A stretch of DNA of 5,321 bases from Candidatus Brocadiaceae bacterium. GTDB taxonomy: Bacteria > Planctomycetota > Brocadiia > Brocadiales > Bathyanammoxibiaceae. The position numbers and the translations under genes are program-made. Of this stretch, positions 4,959-5,321 are shown piece by piece. The DNA lies in the NCBI GenBank assembly GCA_030018855.1, contig JASEHG010000137.1:1-5321 (forward strand), in the 5' to 3' direction. Position 1 is the first letter of the stretch. Each line of letters opens with the position of its first letter. The notes below the pieces were generated by a model. It searched no databases and was not told the DNA's origin. It saw only the letters and a list, made by a program, of their open reading frames with translations.

Positions 4959-4972
4959 TTTTGATGCCAAGC

Positions 4973-4985
4973 CTGCCTGAGGCAG
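4973..4985. repeat. CTGCCT-G-AGGCAG palindrome in the aquaporin leader
   Basis: Six-base arms surround one G. A near copy lies at 4067-4079 downstream of hao. It directly abuts the 16-bp inverted repeat at 4986-5001 and would form a small hairpin in the aquaporin leader RNA. Confidence 0.65.
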
Positions 4986-5001
4986 ATACCACCCGTGGTA
5001 T
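4986..5001. promoter_or_regulatory. 16-bp inverted repeat over the -10 region, operator-like
   Basis: ATACCAC (4986-4992) and GTGGTAT (4995-5001) are exact reverse complements around CC. It covers most of the candidate -10 box, where a dimeric repressor would bind. No regulator gene is in the window. Alternatively it may be another small palindromic repeat. Confidence 0.4.
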
Positions 5002-5024
5002 ACCTAAGCAACGATACTAGTCAA
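4997..5024 (-). promoter_or_regulatory. Candidate sigma-70 type promoter for the aquaporin gene
   Basis: On the - strand, TTGACT (5024-5019) and TATACC (5002-4997) are separated by 16 nt, matching the -35 box at 5 of 6 and the -10 box at 4 of 6. The implied transcription start is near 4990, giving a leader of about 45 nt before ATG. Prediction only; promoter consensus in this phylum is not certain. Confidence 0.4.
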
Positions 5025-5182
5025 GCCACAACCCATAGTTTTAGGCAACCATAAGTGTTGCATTGCCACAACCATCCAGCTAAGACAACTTTAATGTTAA
5101 TAAGAAAACAACAAAGGATTTGTGGAAAGCTACCACATAGGATGGTTACTGTCAAGGGAAAAATTCAGGGACTATAAAATCA

Positions 5183-5213
5183 GGGGTCAGGGGCTAGGGA
5201 TCAGGGATTAGGG
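5183..5213 (+). repeat. G-rich degenerate heptamer tract, G-quadruplex candidate
   Basis: Units GGGGTCA, GGGGCTA, GGGATCA and GGGATTA are followed by GGG, a 7-nt period. Five G runs of three or four are separated by 3-4 nt, which meets the usual pattern for an intramolecular quadruplex. The CTAATCC-type units at 1862-1880 are the complementary form of the same family. Confidence 0.75.
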
Positions 5214-5221
5214 AAAAAGTA

Positions 5222-5253
5222 TAATCCGCCTCAGGCGGAGGAGGGGCGGATTA
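5222..5253. repeat. Nested palindromic repeat followed by a T run
   Basis: The outer arms TAATCCGCC (5222-5230) and GGCGGATTA (5245-5253) compete with an inner palindrome at 5225-5239 (TCCGCCT-C-AGGCGGA). A run of eight T follows at 5263-5270 on the + strand, so it resembles an intrinsic terminator for rightward transcription. However, no rightward gene precedes it in this intergenic region, and the 9-nt gap to the T run is long. Confidence 0.6.
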
Positions 5254-5321
5254 CCCATCTTCTTTTTTTTATAGCGAATGCAAAATTATGTCCCATGTGT
5301 ATGGATATAAGGTTCCCATTG

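Larger units (their letters stand above)
4946..5321. other. Non-coding region upstream of the aquaporin gene
   Basis: No credible coding sequence or RNA gene was seen on either strand across these 376 nt. Besides the promoter and repeats listed separately, it holds two near-identical GCCACAACC(C)AT direct repeats (5025-5036 and 5065-5075), a pair of inverted octamers AACCATCC/GGATGGTT (5070-5077 and 5140-5147) and a TGTGG/CCACA hairpin (5121-5137). The last ~50 nt are A/T-rich and show nothing recognisable. Confidence 0.6.

Noticed and set aside
4946..5011. 22-residue N-terminal extension of the aquaporin from ATG at 5011
   Set aside because: It is encoded by the inverted repeat and palindrome, overlaps the candidate promoter, and has no Shine-Dalgarno, unlike ATG 4945.

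Overview
This 5.3 kb window carries five genes. Four lie head to tail on the + strand: aroDE/aroE, aroK, moaC and an octaheme hydroxylamine oxidoreductase (hao). The fifth, an aquaporin-family channel, lies on the - strand and converges on hao. Base composition is moderately GC-rich. A fused 3-dehydroquinate dehydratase/shikimate dehydrogenase remnant next to a secreted HAO-family cytochrome fits Planctomycetota, possibly the anammox order Brocadiales. Nitrospirota-like or other deep-branching subsurface bacteria remain possible, because no rRNA or other phylogenetic marker is present.

Layout. 1-138: stacked palindromic repeats and no recognisable gene. 139-1126: the last ~50 residues of a type I dehydroquinase fused to a complete shikimate dehydrogenase; the dehydroquinase catalytic core is missing and the reading frame closes inside the repeats. 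1127-1278: a terminator-like hairpin and a dispersed repeat. 1279-1818: shikimate kinase, whose stop codon lies inside a heptamer-phased inverted repeat (1804-1880). 1934-2413: moaC with a TTG start behind a strong Shine-Dalgarno. 2442-2469: a perfect 28-bp palindrome just before the hao ribosome binding site. 2486-4048: hao, with signal peptide and eight CXXCH motifs. 4049-4252: convergent intergenic region full of hairpins and heptamers. 4253-4945 (-): aquaporin. 4946-5321: non-coding, with a promoter/operator candidate, a G-rich heptamer tract and a nested hairpin followed by a T run.

Functionally, aroDE and aroK supply consecutive or near-consecutive shikimate pathway steps. MoaC makes cyclic pyranopterin monophosphate for molybdenum cofactor. 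Hao is an exported multiheme enzyme of hydroxylamine/nitric oxide chemistry and keeps a tyrosine at the position that crosslinks to the catalytic heme in oxidative HAOs. The aquaporin has an unusual, hydrophobic predicted selectivity filter. A link between Hao and the channel is only a hypothesis from adjacency.

The most distinctive feature of the window is its repeats. Small palindromes and 7- or 8-nt phased repeats of several unrelated sequence families sit at or across the ends of nearly every gene, and one lies inside aroE.
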